This document shows positions 11,994-20,985 of a DNA stretch of 64,000 nt, piece by piece (position 1 is the first letter of the stretch; the number at the start of each line of letters is the position of its first letter). The notes below the pieces were generated by a model. It did not search any database, was not told the origin of the DNA, and saw only the letters and a program-made list of their open reading frames with translations. The DNA is taken from positions 84,614 through 148,613 of the forward strand of contig NZ_PJBZ01000042.1 of assembly GCF_002835995.1 (NCBI RefSeq), given 5' to 3'. The DNA comes from Psychromonas sp. Urea-02u-13. Its GTDB lineage: Bacteria > Pseudomonadota > Gammaproteobacteria > Enterobacterales > Psychromonadaceae. The position numbers and the translations under genes are program-made.

Positions 11994-13241
11994 TTATGAA
12001 TATAACGCGTTAATCTCTTTCGCTAAAATGGCAACACCACGTTCAACCACGTCATCATCTTGCGCGTAGTTAAGACGAATACATTCTTGAGTATGTTGCC
12101 ATTCTTGATCAAGACCAGGGAAGAAATAATGCCCAGAAACAATCAGCAGACCTTTCGCTTTTAAGCGAGTATATAACTCGTGTGACGTGATAGGTAATTC
12201 TTCAAACCATAACCATAAAAACAAAGCTCCTTCTGCTTTATGGATTTTAAACTTAGGCGTATCGATTTGAGACTGTAATAACTTAATCGCTGTTTGTGAT
12301 TTTTTATAATAATACGGCTTGATCACCTCATCACTGAGTGTAAGTATCTCTTTTGTTTTAACCAAGGGTAATGCGATTTCTGGTCCGATACCCCCTGGCG
12401 ATAATGCCATAATGCCAGACAGGTTAGACATCGCTTTAATGATCTCAGGATTAGCAATCACGATACCGCAACGTGCACCCGGTAAACCAAATTTAGATAA
12501 ACTTAAGCATAAGATGGTATTACTGTTCCAAAAGGGCGTAACGTCCTCAAAAATGATATTAGGGAAAGGTGTGCCGTAAGCGTTATCGATAATCAGTGGA
12601 ATGTTATTAGCTTGCGCTAACTGATCCAAATGAATGATCTCTTCATCTGTTAATACATTACCGGTTGGATTCGTTGGACGAGAAACACATATTGCGCCAA
12701 TATCCTCACCAACTTCTAAGGCATCAAAATCAACGTTGTATTTAAACAGACCATTTTCAAGTTCGCTTATTTTTGGACGAACCGCAACAAAGGCATCTTC
12801 TGAAACACTCGCATCAGCATAACCAATATATTCAGGCGCCAGTGGGAATAGGATTTTTTTCTTTTTGCCTTCGCTAAAATTACCCCCTAATAAGTTAAAC
12901 AGGTAGAAGAAAGCGTTTTGGCTACCATTGGTTAACATGATATTTTTGGCGCTTAAATCCCAATCATAAAGATCATTAAACAATCCTGCTAATGCTTCGA
13001 TAAAGGTATTTTTACCCTGTGGCCCATCGTAGTTAGACAGGGTATTTATCAAGTTACCTTCGTTTAATAACTCTTGCATTAGCTCGGTAAGACGCTCTTG
13101 AATAGCAGGAATTGAAGCGGGGTTACCACCGCCTAACATCAGGATATCATCGCCACCTTGTACACCTGCATTTAGGTCATCCATTAATTCCGTGATGCCA
13201 GAATGCTTTGCGAATTTATTTCCAAATATTGAGTAGGGCAC
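11994..13241 (-). CDS. avtA: Valine--pyruvate aminotransferase AvtA
   Basis: A 415-residue fold-type I PLP aminotransferase. The family-specific N terminus reads MPYSIFGNKFAKHSGITELMDDL, followed by LGGGNPASIP. The PLP-site segments are present: SRPTNPTGNV, IIDNAYGTPFPNI, and the Schiff-base lysine in LSLSKFGLPGARCGI near residue 250. AvtA interconverts valine and pyruvate with 2-oxoisovalerate and alanine, feeding alanine and branched-chain amino acid pools. The start is GTG at 13241, with AAAGGA eight bases upstream. It is flanked by parS palindromes on both sides. Length and motifs fit the E. coli enzyme well. Confidence 0.92.
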   Translation of the reverse strand: MPYSIFGNKFAKHSGITELMDDLNAGVQGGDDILMLGGGNPASIPAIQERLTELMQELLNEGNLINTLSNYDGPQGKNTFIEALAGLFNDLYDWDLSAKNIMLTNGSQNAFFYLFNLLGGNFSEGKKKKILFPLAPEYIGYADASVSEDAFVAVRPKISELENGLFKYNVDFDALEVGEDIGAICVSRPTNPTGNVLTDEEIIHLDQLAQANNIPLIIDNAYGTPFPNIIFEDVTPFWNSNTILCLSLSKFGLPGARCGIVIANPEIIKAMSNLSGIMALSPGGIGPEIALPLVKTKEILTLSDEVIKPYYYKKSQTAIKLLQSQIDTPKFKIHKAEGALFLWLWFEELPITSHELYTRLKAKGLLIVSGHYFFPGLDQEWQHTQECIRLNYAQDDDVVERGVAILAKEINALYS

Positions 13242-13266
13242 TTAAAAATCCTTTATGGGTAATGAT

Positions 13267-13282
13267 TGTTTCACGTGAAACA
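13267..13282. promoter_or_regulatory. parS: parS site (perfect)
   Basis: An exact TGTTTCACGTGAAACA lies 26 bases upstream of the avtA start. The symmetry extends to GAT...ATC on the flanks. It is one of four perfect copies between 10.9 and 14.1 kb. Binding of ParB here could influence avtA transcription. Confidence 0.92.
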
Positions 13283-13382
13283 ATCTGTTTAAATTTTTTG
13301 TTAACCGAAATACCATTCAAAATTTAGAAATAGTAAGTGATAATGAATGTGATTTTTTTTGTAAAAACAGCACGAACGTTTG

Positions 13383-14036
13383 TTATAAATGCTTATAAAA
13401 TAGCGAATAAGAAAATGCTAATAGACAACAAAGCAGTATTGGAAAAAGTAAGGCATTAAATAAATAAACAGAAAATAACCAAGAGCCAATAATACTGCCC
13501 ACAATAAACCCAGCTAATATAAGTAAAAACAAGCTAGCTTTACGTCGGTCAAATGGTTGCCCTTTTATCCGTTGTCCTATCATTAAACCTAAGTCTGTAA
13601 ATATACCGGTTACATGTGTCGTGCGTAATGTCGCACCACTAAAAGTGGTAAATAATGCATTTTGTAAGCCACAGGCCATTGAAGTAAAATAACTGCCAAG
13701 GGATAAGTTTTGACGTAATGTAGCAAAAGCAATCAACAGTAAAAATGATTCAATCATTAATGCAGAGCCGTAATGTCGACCTATTTTCAGCGTTGTATTT
13801 TCAATAAGAATACCACTTAAAATAGCGCCACATAAAAAACTAAGCAGAACAAATAATAAGTGCAGTGAGCTTGTTGGATTAACCAGTAGGTCTGCGCCTA
13901 ATCGTGAAACCGTGCCAGAAACATGTGAGATAGCCTGGTGATCAAAGCTAATTAATCCAATGACATTAACACTACCTGCTAAAACAGATAATAAAAAAGC
14001 ACTGTATTCAACCCACCTCGGTAGTTTTCTAATCAC
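13383..14036 (-). CDS. DUF1275 family inner-membrane protein
   Basis: A 217-residue polytopic membrane protein of the DUF1275 (YoaK) family. Recognisable parts are VLAGSVNVIGLISF near residues 18-31, then SHVSGTVSRLGADL, and the central MACGLQNALFTTFSGATLRTTH followed by VTGIFTDLGLMIGQ. These are the family's conserved helices. Five or six hydrophobic segments are evident. The family is widespread and its function is not established; a transporter-like role is only a guess. The gene stands alone on the minus strand between parS sites, with a shared terminator separating it from glyS. Confidence 0.87.
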   Translation of the reverse strand: MIRKLPRWVEYSAFLLSVLAGSVNVIGLISFDHQAISHVSGTVSRLGADLLVNPTSSLHLLFVLLSFLCGAILSGILIENTTLKIGRHYGSALMIESFLLLIAFATLRQNLSLGSYFTSMACGLQNALFTTFSGATLRTTHVTGIFTDLGLMIGQRIKGQPFDRRKASLFLLILAGFIVGSIIGSWLFSVYLFNALLFPILLCCLLAFSYSLFYKHL

Positions 14037-14052
14037 AGGTTAGCCTCAATAA

Positions 14053-14068
14053 TGTTTCACGTGAAACA
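14053..14068. promoter_or_regulatory. parS: parS site (perfect)
   Basis: An exact TGTTTCACGTGAAACA lies 16 bases upstream of the DUF1275 gene start, directly beside the terminator downstream of glyS. It is the rightmost copy of the cluster. Confidence 0.92.
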
Positions 14069-14097
14069 AAAAAGCCCAGTTAAAAACTGAGCTTTTT
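14067..14097 (-). terminator. Intrinsic terminator after glyS
   Basis: AAAAAGCCCAGT, a short A-rich loop and ACTGAGCTTTTT form a hairpin with one mismatch. It has an A-run on the left (a T-run on the minus strand) and a T-run on the right. It therefore looks bidirectional and most likely ends glyQS transcription. Confidence 0.8.
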
Positions 14098-14135
14098 GAT
14101 AGTAACGCAACCTTACCTATTCAGTAAGCAGCTTT

Positions 14136-16220
14136 TTATAAAACCGATACATCAGCAACTTGTAAGAACAAGTTACGTAAACGGTTTAATAATGCCAAAC
14201 GATTCTGCTTAACCGCTTCATTTTCTGCCATAACCATTACGTTATCGAAGAATTGGTCCACAGGAGCCTGTAGAGAAGCAAGTTCGAACAAGGCTGCCTC
14301 GTAGTCTCCGGCTTCAAATAAAGGGCTTAGCTTGCTTTCTAGAGAGCCTAATTTTTCAGCTAATGCCTTTTCAGCGTCTTCTTCAAACAAAGTATTATCA
14401 ACAACGGCGTTGATTTCACCTTTTACTTTTGCAAGGATATTTGAAATACGTTTATTAGCAGCAGCAATTGGCTGCGCTTCTGGAAGCTCTTGGAACTTAG
14501 CAACCGCTTGAATACGTTTTTCAAAATCAACAGGTTTTGTAGGACGACGATCAAGCACTGATTGAATAAGTTCTGCAGAGAAACCATTTGCTTGGTAAGT
14601 TGCACGGAAACGCGCGAATAAGAAATCCACAACATCGTTAACCACATTCTCATTGCTTAACTTATCTGCATATTGTGCTTTAGCAATTTCTACTAATTCA
14701 ACAATATCTAAATCCAGCTCTTTGTCTTTGATGATACGTAAAAGACCGATGGCTGCACGACGAAGTGCAAATGGGTCAGCTGCACCTTTTGGTGCTTGGC
14801 CAATACCAAAAATACCTACAAGCGTATCTAGTTTGTCAGCAAGAGAAACAGCACAAGCCACTAATGAAGTGGGTAATTTATCACCCGCGAAACGTGGTAA
14901 ATATTGCTCGTTTAGTGCAATAGCCACTTCTTCTGCTTCGCCATCAAAACGTGCGTAATACATACCCATGATGCCTTGAACATCAGGACATTCTAAAACC
15001 ATTTCAGTCATCAAATCAGTTTTTGAAAGTAAACCAGCACGTTGTGCGTGTTTAGTATCAGCATTAATTTGCACAGCAATTGTTTCAGCAACGTTAGCAA
15101 TACGCTCAGATTTCTCTTTTAGCGTACCTAATTGCTTTTGGAAAAGTACTGTTGAAAGTGACTCTAAACGACTTTCTAGTGTTTTCTTTTTATCTGTTTC
15201 AAAGAAGAACTCTGCATCCGCTAAACGAGGACGAACTACTTTTTCGTTACCTTCAACAACTTGTGTTGGGTCGCGACTTACAATGTTAGAAACAAAGATA
15301 AAGCGGGGTAATAAGTTGCCTTCTTTATCTAATACTGGGAAGTATTTTTGATGATCTTTCATTGTGTAGATAAGTGCTTCAGAAGGAACGTCTAAGAATT
15401 TTTCTTCAAATGAACCGGCTAATGTTACTGGCCATTCCACTAAAGAAGTCACTTCTTCAAGTAAGTCTTCATCAATGGCTGCAACACCATTTTCATGAGC
15501 AGCTAATGCTTCAACTTGTTCACGAATAATCGCTTTACGGCGTTCGTAATCAACAATAACTTTACCTGTTACATCCAATAACGACTCGTATTCGTCAGCA
15601 TGGTTAATCGTGAATTCAGCTTCACCTAAGAAACGATGTCCACGGATAACACGATCAGATTCAACACCTAAAAGTTCACCTGCAATCAATTTATTTCCGA
15701 ACAACATACACACAGTATGAACAGGACGGATAAACTGAGTGCTTGTAGCACCCCAACGCATTGGTTTTGGAATCGGTAACTTAGCAAGTGCTTCTGCAGC
15801 AATAGCAGGAATTAATTCAGCAACTTTTTTGCCTTTAACTTCCGCTTTAAATAATAACCACTCGCCTTTATTCGTTACTAGACGCTCAGCCTGTTCAACA
15901 GTAATACCGTTTGAACGTGCCCAACCCTGTGCTGCTTTAGTTGCATTACCTTCAGCATCAAAAGCGACATTAACGGCAGGACCGCGTTTTTCTACTACTT
16001 TATCCGCTTGAGAGTCAGAAAGGTTAGTAATAACTAACGCTAAACGACGCGGAGAAGCTAACCAGCTTACTTTTTCAAAGCTAAGTTCTGCTTTATTTAA
16101 TTCTGCTTCAACGTTGCTTGCAAAAGACTCAGCAAGTTGGCGCAATGATTTCGGTGGTAACTCTTCTGTTCCCAGCTCAATCAGTAAATTTTCTTGTGAT
16201 TGTTGTGATTGATTTGACAT
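14136..16220 (-). CDS. glyS: Glycyl-tRNA synthetase beta subunit
   Basis: A 694-residue GlyS, near the usual 689. It starts with a Gln/Ser-rich tag, then [17 protein letters not shown], the family's N-terminal signature. [26 protein letters not shown] and the [21 protein letters not shown] segment [17 protein letters not shown] (residues about 480) are typical of the beta chain and its C-terminal HD/anticodon-binding region. Together with GlyQ it forms the bacterial alpha2beta2 enzyme that charges tRNA-Gly. It follows glyQ after 9 bases and must be co-expressed with it. Nothing unusual was seen. Confidence 0.97.
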   Translation of the reverse strand: MSNQSQQSQENLLIELGTEELPPKSLRQLAESFASNVEAELNKAELSFEKVSWLASPRRLALVITNLSDSQADKVVEKRGPAVNVAFDAEGNATKAAQGWARSNGITVEQAERLVTNKGEWLLFKAEVKGKKVAELIPAIAAEALAKLPIPKPMRWGATSTQFIRPVHTVCMLFGNKLIAGELLGVESDRVIRGHRFLGEAEFTINHADEYESLLDVTGKVIVDYERRKAIIREQVEALAAHENGVAAIDEDLLEEVTSLVEWPVTLAGSFEEKFLDVPSEALIYTMKDHQKYFPVLDKEGNLLPRFIFVSNIVSRDPTQVVEGNEKVVRPRLADAEFFFETDKKKTLESRLESLSTVLFQKQLGTLKEKSERIANVAETIAVQINADTKHAQRAGLLSKTDLMTEMVLECPDVQGIMGMYYARFDGEAEEVAIALNEQYLPRFAGDKLPTSLVACAVSLADKLDTLVGIFGIGQAPKGAADPFALRRAAIGLLRIIKDKELDLDIVELVEIAKAQYADKLSNENVVNDVVDFLFARFRATYQANGFSAELIQSVLDRRPTKPVDFEKRIQAVAKFQELPEAQPIAAANKRISNILAKVKGEINAVVDNTLFEEDAEKALAEKLGSLESKLSPLFEAGDYEAALFELASLQAPVDQFFDNVMVMAENEAVKQNRLALLNRLRNLFLQVADVSVL

Positions 16221-16229
16221 TAGCAGCCT

Positions 16230-17138
16230 CTACTTCTCTAAATTTTTACAAAGTGGGAAACCAAGCGCTTCACGCTTCGCATAATAAGCTTCAGCAACTG
16301 CTTTTGATAAAGCACGTACACGTAAAATATAACGTTGACGTTCAGTCACAGAGATTGCATGGCGCGCATCTAACAAGTTAAATACATGTGATGCTTTCAT
16401 GCCTTGCTCGTAAGCAGGTAGAGGAAGATCTAAGGCAATCAGTTTCTGGCTTTCTTTTTCACATTGATCGAACTGTGCAAATAATGCATCCACGTCAGCA
16501 TGTTCAAAGTTGTAAGCAGATTGCTCAACTTCGTTTTGATGAAAGATATCACCGTAAGTAATTTTACCCATTGGACCATCAGCCCAAGTAAGGTCATAAA
16601 TACTATCAACACCTTGAATGTACATTGCAAGACGCTCAAGACCGTAAGTAATTTCACCAGTAACAGGTGAACACTCTAAGCCGCCAACTTGTTGGAAATA
16701 AGTAAACTGTGTTACTTCCATGCCGTTTAGCCAAATTTCCCAGCCTAAACCCCAAGCACCTAATGTAGGTGACTCCCAGTTATCTTCAACGAAACGAATA
16801 TCATGGATAGACGTATCAATACCAATCTCTTCAAGTGACTTAAGGTAAAGCTCTTGAATATTCTTTGGAGATGGCTTTAATACCACTTGAAATTGGTAGA
16901 AGTGTTGCAGACGATTAGGGTTTTCACCGTAACGACCATCTGATGGACGACGAGATGGTTGAACATAAGCACTGCTCATTGGCTCTGGGCCAATCGCACG
17001 TAAAAATGTTTGTGGGTGGAATGTACCAGCGCCCACTTCCATATCGAGTGGTTGAACGATGACACAACCTTGGCGAGCCCAGAAATCTTGCAATGCAAGA
17101 ATCAGCCCTTGGAATGTTTTTGTATCGAATTTTTGCAT
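16230..17138 (-). CDS. glyQ: Glycyl-tRNA synthetase alpha subunit
   Basis: A 302-residue GlyQ. It contains [20 protein letters not shown], then [14 protein letters not shown] (residues 10-42), [21 protein letters not shown], the [19 protein letters not shown] motif 3-like segment near 170, and [15 protein letters not shown] at the C terminus. The alpha chain carries the class II catalytic site that activates glycine and charges tRNA-Gly. It is the promoter-proximal gene of the glyQ-glyS operon. The minus-strand promoter at 17176-17203 lies about 40 bases upstream. Confidence 0.97.
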   Translation of the reverse strand: MQKFDTKTFQGLILALQDFWARQGCVIVQPLDMEVGAGTFHPQTFLRAIGPEPMSSAYVQPSRRPSDGRYGENPNRLQHFYQFQVVLKPSPKNIQELYLKSLEEIGIDTSIHDIRFVEDNWESPTLGAWGLGWEIWLNGMEVTQFTYFQQVGGLECSPVTGEITYGLERLAMYIQGVDSIYDLTWADGPMGKITYGDIFHQNEVEQSAYNFEHADVDALFAQFDQCEKESQKLIALDLPLPAYEQGMKASHVFNLLDARHAISVTERQRYILRVRALSKAVAEAYYAKREALGFPLCKNLEK

Positions 17139-17175
17139 GATTTCGGCTTCGAGTTGATTAGAAAAATTGGTGGAT

Positions 17176-17203
17176 ATTATACCCCTGATACCGCCAGATG
17201 CAA
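17176..17203 (-). promoter_or_regulatory. Sigma-70 promoter for glyQS
   Basis: On the minus strand TTGCAT (-35) and a perfect TATAAT (-10) are separated by 16 bases, about 38 bases before the glyQ ATG. No leader long enough for a T-box riboswitch is present. Confidence 0.6.
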
Positions 17204-17800
17204 AGTCAGCAAGGCAAATTGTGCTGATATGTTAAGCATTAAATGACAACTATTGAGTCATTAAGCCATTCAATCTTGTTGCGCTAAAACGATGAAAACA
17301 CGTGATTTTTTGTCGTTAAAAAAAATCGACGTTTTATAACCCTACAGATTATGACCATTTAGCTTACGTGGCGTTAGATCAACAACCAGCTCTACCTTGC
17401 AAGCGTCCCAAGGAGAAATACACTCCTATTTTCGCCTCGCGCTCCCCTATAACAAGCCTCCTGGCGTTGTTACACCATAGTGACATGCAAAAAAATGATG
17501 ACAATAGCTGTGCAGCAAGACGTCAATAAAACAGGAGAAACAGTCAAATAACGGATAAACCTCCTCGTTATTCACGCTAAAAAAGCGAGCATGTTATAAA
17601 CCCGATTAAAGGCGTTTTATGAAGATCTTGGGTAGTACAACCGTGGCATTGTTTTTATTTTAATATAAATACATTGAATGTTAAGATGCGTTTTAAGAGT
17701 GAGTTAAAAACTTATAATCTGCGTCCGTAGCATTCCAACAACGTCAGTGGTCAAATTACACCATTATGTCATCAATGAATATTTGAAAGGTAAACCGAGC
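17204..17800. other. Gene-free region between glyQ promoter and the first hybrid kinase
   Basis: About 600 bases without a supportable gene. A stretch of higher GC content (17360-17480) contains several small CC/GG-rich inverted matches, but no strong stem, terminator or RNA gene was recognised. Purine-rich AAGGTAAACCGAGC precedes the kinase start at 17801; the same leader precedes the paralogue at 20986. Confidence 0.4.
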
Positions 17801-20659
17801 ATGCACAGTAAGACAGAGCGATCATCCATAAATAATTTATCGATACGCAGCAAAATAATTTTAAGCGCAGCCATTCCAATGTTACTAATGAGCATGATTG
17901 CGACTGTGGTTTATATCAATATAGAAAAGACCATTTCCACCGCTAAACTGGTCGAACAGACACATTCAATTACCGCAAAAGGTAATGAGCTGATAAAACT
18001 GATGCTCGACATGGAAACAGGTGAGCGTGGTTATTTAATTACCGGTAATGCCGCTTTTTTAGCCCCGTTTAATAATGCTAAAAGAGTGTGGGTAGCACGT
18101 ATCAATGAACTAAAAACGTTAGTGGCTGATAACCCACCACAACTGGCGAGAATTACTAAAATAGATCAGTTACAAACACAGTGGTTAATAGAAGCGGCTG
18201 ACATTGTTATTGCAGCCAGACTCAAAGTGAATAATATCAGCCAGCAAGGTGACAGCGCAGCAATAAATGAAGCCAAGCAGAGCAAAGCACAAGCCTTAGC
18301 TAACGTGGTGAAGCTGGTTGAAGATAAAACCGGCAAAGACATTATTGATAATATTCGCGCGACAAAAGAGCGCTTTGTTGAGGCAGAAAACCTATTACTG
18401 GTTAAACGCCAACAGGCTGCATTAGTGGCTGCCACCAATACCAAAACCATGATTATTGTAGGCACCTTATTTGCTATTATTTTAGCCAGTTTGATCGCCT
18501 TTTTTACCTCTGCAAATATTCTTAGTAATCTTAAAAAATTAATCCTTGGGACAAAAAAGATAGCCGAGGGCAACTTTGACCATATCATTGAAGTGTCTAA
18601 CAAGGATGAATTATCTTTATTAGCAGACTCTTTTAATAATATGTCGCAGTCATTAAAAGATTCTATCGATGAAATGGAAAGTGCATTGCAAAGTAAAGGT
18701 GAATTCCTTGCTTCAATGAGTCATGAAATTCGCACACCAATGAATGGCGTGTTGGGTATGTTAGGTTTATTGCTTAATACTAAACTGGATAAAGATCAGC
18801 ATCATAAAGCCTCAATCGCACAATCAAGCGCGCAATCATTATTGACGATCATCAATGATATTTTAGATTTTTCTAAAATTGAAGCGGGTAAATTATCTCT
18901 CGAAAAAATTCCTTTCAACCTGCAAAAAACCTTAGAAGAAGTGGCTGAAAGCCTCGGTTACCAAGCACACGAAAAAGAACTGGAGCTAGTGCTCGACATT
19001 GCCAAAGTGGAACATCTTCACATTAAAGGCGATACCAACAGACTGCGCCAAATTTTAACCAACTTAATTAGCAACGCGATTAAATTTACCGCCACTGGTG
19101 AAGTGATTATTCGTGCTTCTACTAAGCAGATAGATACTAATAATGTGCAATTCACTTGTCATATTATTGATACCGGCATTGGTATTGAGGCTGATAAACA
19201 AAGTGGTTTATTTGAATCATTCACTCAAGCAGATTCTTCAACAACTCGAAAATATGGCGGTACAGGATTAGGTCTTACCATTTGTAAACGCCTCACGGAA
19301 TTAATGTTAGGTCACGTTGCTGTTAGCAGTGAAATAGGAAAAGGCAGTGATTTCTCGATTGAAATTCCCTTTGAAGTGGAAAATGAACAACCGCTTGCCG
19401 TGCCTAACATCAATATCAAAGGATTAAATATCTTAATTGTTGATGATAACAAAACCAACCGTGAAGTCTTACAGGGTTTATTAGAAAGCTGGGGCGCAAT
19501 TGTTGTTGAGGCCGTTAGTGGTAAAGAAGCACTACAAATTTGTCAACAACGTAGCCAACAAGCCCATAAAAAATTCTTTGATATCGCCTTTTTAGACATG
19601 CAAATGCCAGAGATGGACGGCTCAGATTTAGGTAAGCAATTACAAAGTAATGCTGCTTTTTCTAAAATGAAATTAGTCATGATGACCTCAATCGGAGAGC
19701 AGGGCGATAATGAATATTTCTCTAATATAGGATTTAGCGCCTACTTTACTAAACCAACGACCACCTCAGATCTGTTCTCTGCATTAGCTATCATCATTGA
19801 AGACGGTGATACCTTAAAACGCGCTCAACCTTTAGTGACAAGCCAATATATTAAAAGCTTAAACCCATGCCAATCAACACAACCTGCTAGCTGGACAAAA
19901 TCAACGCATATCTTGCTCGTCGAAGATAACAAAGTAAATCAGATGGTCGCAAAATCGGTATTAGAAGAATATAAATTTTCTGTCGACATTGCAGAGCATG
20001 GTGGAGAAGCCATATCGAAGTTGCGCGCTTATCCTTATCACTTAGTCTTTATGGATTGCCAAATGCCAGTGATGGACGGTTATGAAGCGACACGTAGAAT
20101 ACGTTCGGGTGAGGCAGGTACATCAAACAGCCAGATAACCATTATTGCAATGACAGCCAATGCGATGGTCGGTGATAAAGAGAAATGCTTTGAAGCCGGT
20201 ATGAATGACTATCTGAGCAAACCACTCGATATTGAACAATTATTAAAGAAATTACAGCAATGGGTTCCTATCACCGACAAAAGTGCAACCCGACCTGAAG
20301 TTGAGAAAATAGCACAAGCTGAAAAGCCATCAGTGGTTATTTGGGACAAACAGCAAGCGATGCAACGCTTATTAAATAATAACGATTTATTACTTGCCGT
20401 TGTTGATCAATTTCACCAGGAAGCACCGGATAATATCAACCAATTAACCCTCGCTATCAATGAAAACAATTGGTCACAAGCGAGTAAAATAGCGCACATT
20501 ATAAAAAGTAATGCGGCTAACCTGAGTGGATTAGATTTGTTGGATAAAACCACTGAACTTGAGCTGCACATAAAAAATGAAAATGAGAGCCAGGTAAAAA
20601 CATTGTTACCTGAATTTATCATTTCATATCAAACGCTGATTAGCACACTACAAGAATAG
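17801..20659 (+). CDS. Hybrid sensor histidine kinase (CHASE3-HAMP-HisKA-HATPase-REC-REC-HPt)
   Basis: A 952-residue membrane kinase. The frame opens at GTG 17747, but ATG 17801 is chosen because the leader AAGGTAAACC-GC-ATG is shared with the paralogue at 20986. TM1 lies at about 20-38. A CHASE3-type periplasmic domain has DMETGERGYLITG; TM2 is at 216-238, followed by HAMP. HisKA has phospho-acceptor His near 308 in SMSHEIRTPMNG. HATPase has NLISNAIKFT, DTGIGI and GGTGLGLTI. REC1 has its acceptor Asp near 599 (FLDMQMPEMDG) and REC2 near 750 (FMDCQMPVMDG). The C-terminal HPt has His in KIAHIIKSNAANLSG. The architecture is that of a full BarA/ArcB-like phosphorelay. The cognate regulator is not adjacent and the signal is unknown. 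Confidence 0.93.
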   Translation: MHSKTERSSINNLSIRSKIILSAAIPMLLMSMIATVVYINIEKTISTAKLVEQTHSITAKGNELIKLMLDMETGERGYLITGNAAFLAPFNNAKRVWVARINELKTLVADNPPQLARITKIDQLQTQWLIEAADIVIAARLKVNNISQQGDSAAINEAKQSKAQALANVVKLVEDKTGKDIIDNIRATKERFVEAENLLLVKRQQAALVAATNTKTMIIVGTLFAIILASLIAFFTSANILSNLKKLILGTKKIAEGNFDHIIEVSNKDELSLLADSFNNMSQSLKDSIDEMESALQSKGEFLASMSHEIRTPMNGVLGMLGLLLNTKLDKDQHHKASIAQSSAQSLLTIINDILDFSKIEAGKLSLEKIPFNLQKTLEEVAESLGYQAHEKELELVLDIAKVEHLHIKGDTNRLRQILTNLISNAIKFTATGEVIIRASTKQIDTNNVQFTCHIIDTGIGIEADKQSGLFESFTQADSSTTRKYGGTGLGLTICKRLTELMLGHVAVSSEIGKGSDFSIEIPFEVENEQPLAVPNINIKGLNILIVDDNKTNREVLQGLLESWGAIVVEAVSGKEALQICQQRSQQAHKKFFDIAFLDMQMPEMDGSDLGKQLQSNAAFSKMKLVMMTSIGEQGDNEYFSNIGFSAYFTKPTTTSDLFSALAIIIEDGDTLKRAQPLVTSQYIKSLNPCQSTQPASWTKSTHILLVEDNKVNQMVAKSVLEEYKFSVDIAEHGGEAISKLRAYPYHLVFMDCQMPVMDGYEATRRIRSGEAGTSNSQITIIAMTANAMVGDKEKCFEAGMNDYLSKPLDIEQLLKKLQQWVPITDKSATRPEVEKIAQAEKPSVVIWDKQQAMQRLLNNNDLLLAVVDQFHQEAPDNINQLTLAINENNWSQASKIAHIIKSNAANLSGLDLLDKTTELELHIKNENESQVKTLLPEFIISYQTLISTLQE

Positions 20660-20666
20660 TAATATT

Positions 20667-20694
20667 GACCCGCTATTAATTAACATAGCGGGTC
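20667..20694 (+). terminator. Hairpin terminator after the first hybrid kinase
   Basis: GACCCGCTAT, an 8-base loop and ATAGCGGGTC form a perfect 10-bp stem directly after the stop codon, followed by a short TT-rich tail. It probably ends transcription, so the second kinase needs its own promoter in the 290 bases that follow. Those bases are AT-rich and contain no gene. Confidence 0.7.
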
Positions 20695-20985
20695 TTATCC
20701 CTTTTGCTCCCTCGTATTAACGCGAATTAAAGACAGCCCTCAACGATAGCAAGCCAGCCCAAAGAACATTGACATCGATTTCACCACTACGACAGATAAG
20801 TCACTCAACAGCATGCACACTCCTTCTCTGAAAATGAGAGCTACTCAACCAAAAATTGAGTTTTAAATACGCCTTATTCACCATGATTTAAAAATCTTCA
20901 CTATGATTAATGAACATCTGCAAATCAAAAAATTATCAAAACATTCCGCTATTGTAATCGGTGATTATTTCTAAGGTAAACCAGC

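Noticed and set aside
17360..17480. Possible structured RNA or tRNA in the glyQ-kinase gap
   Set aside because: No cloverleaf, T-loop or long stem could be built; only scattered short complementary stretches.
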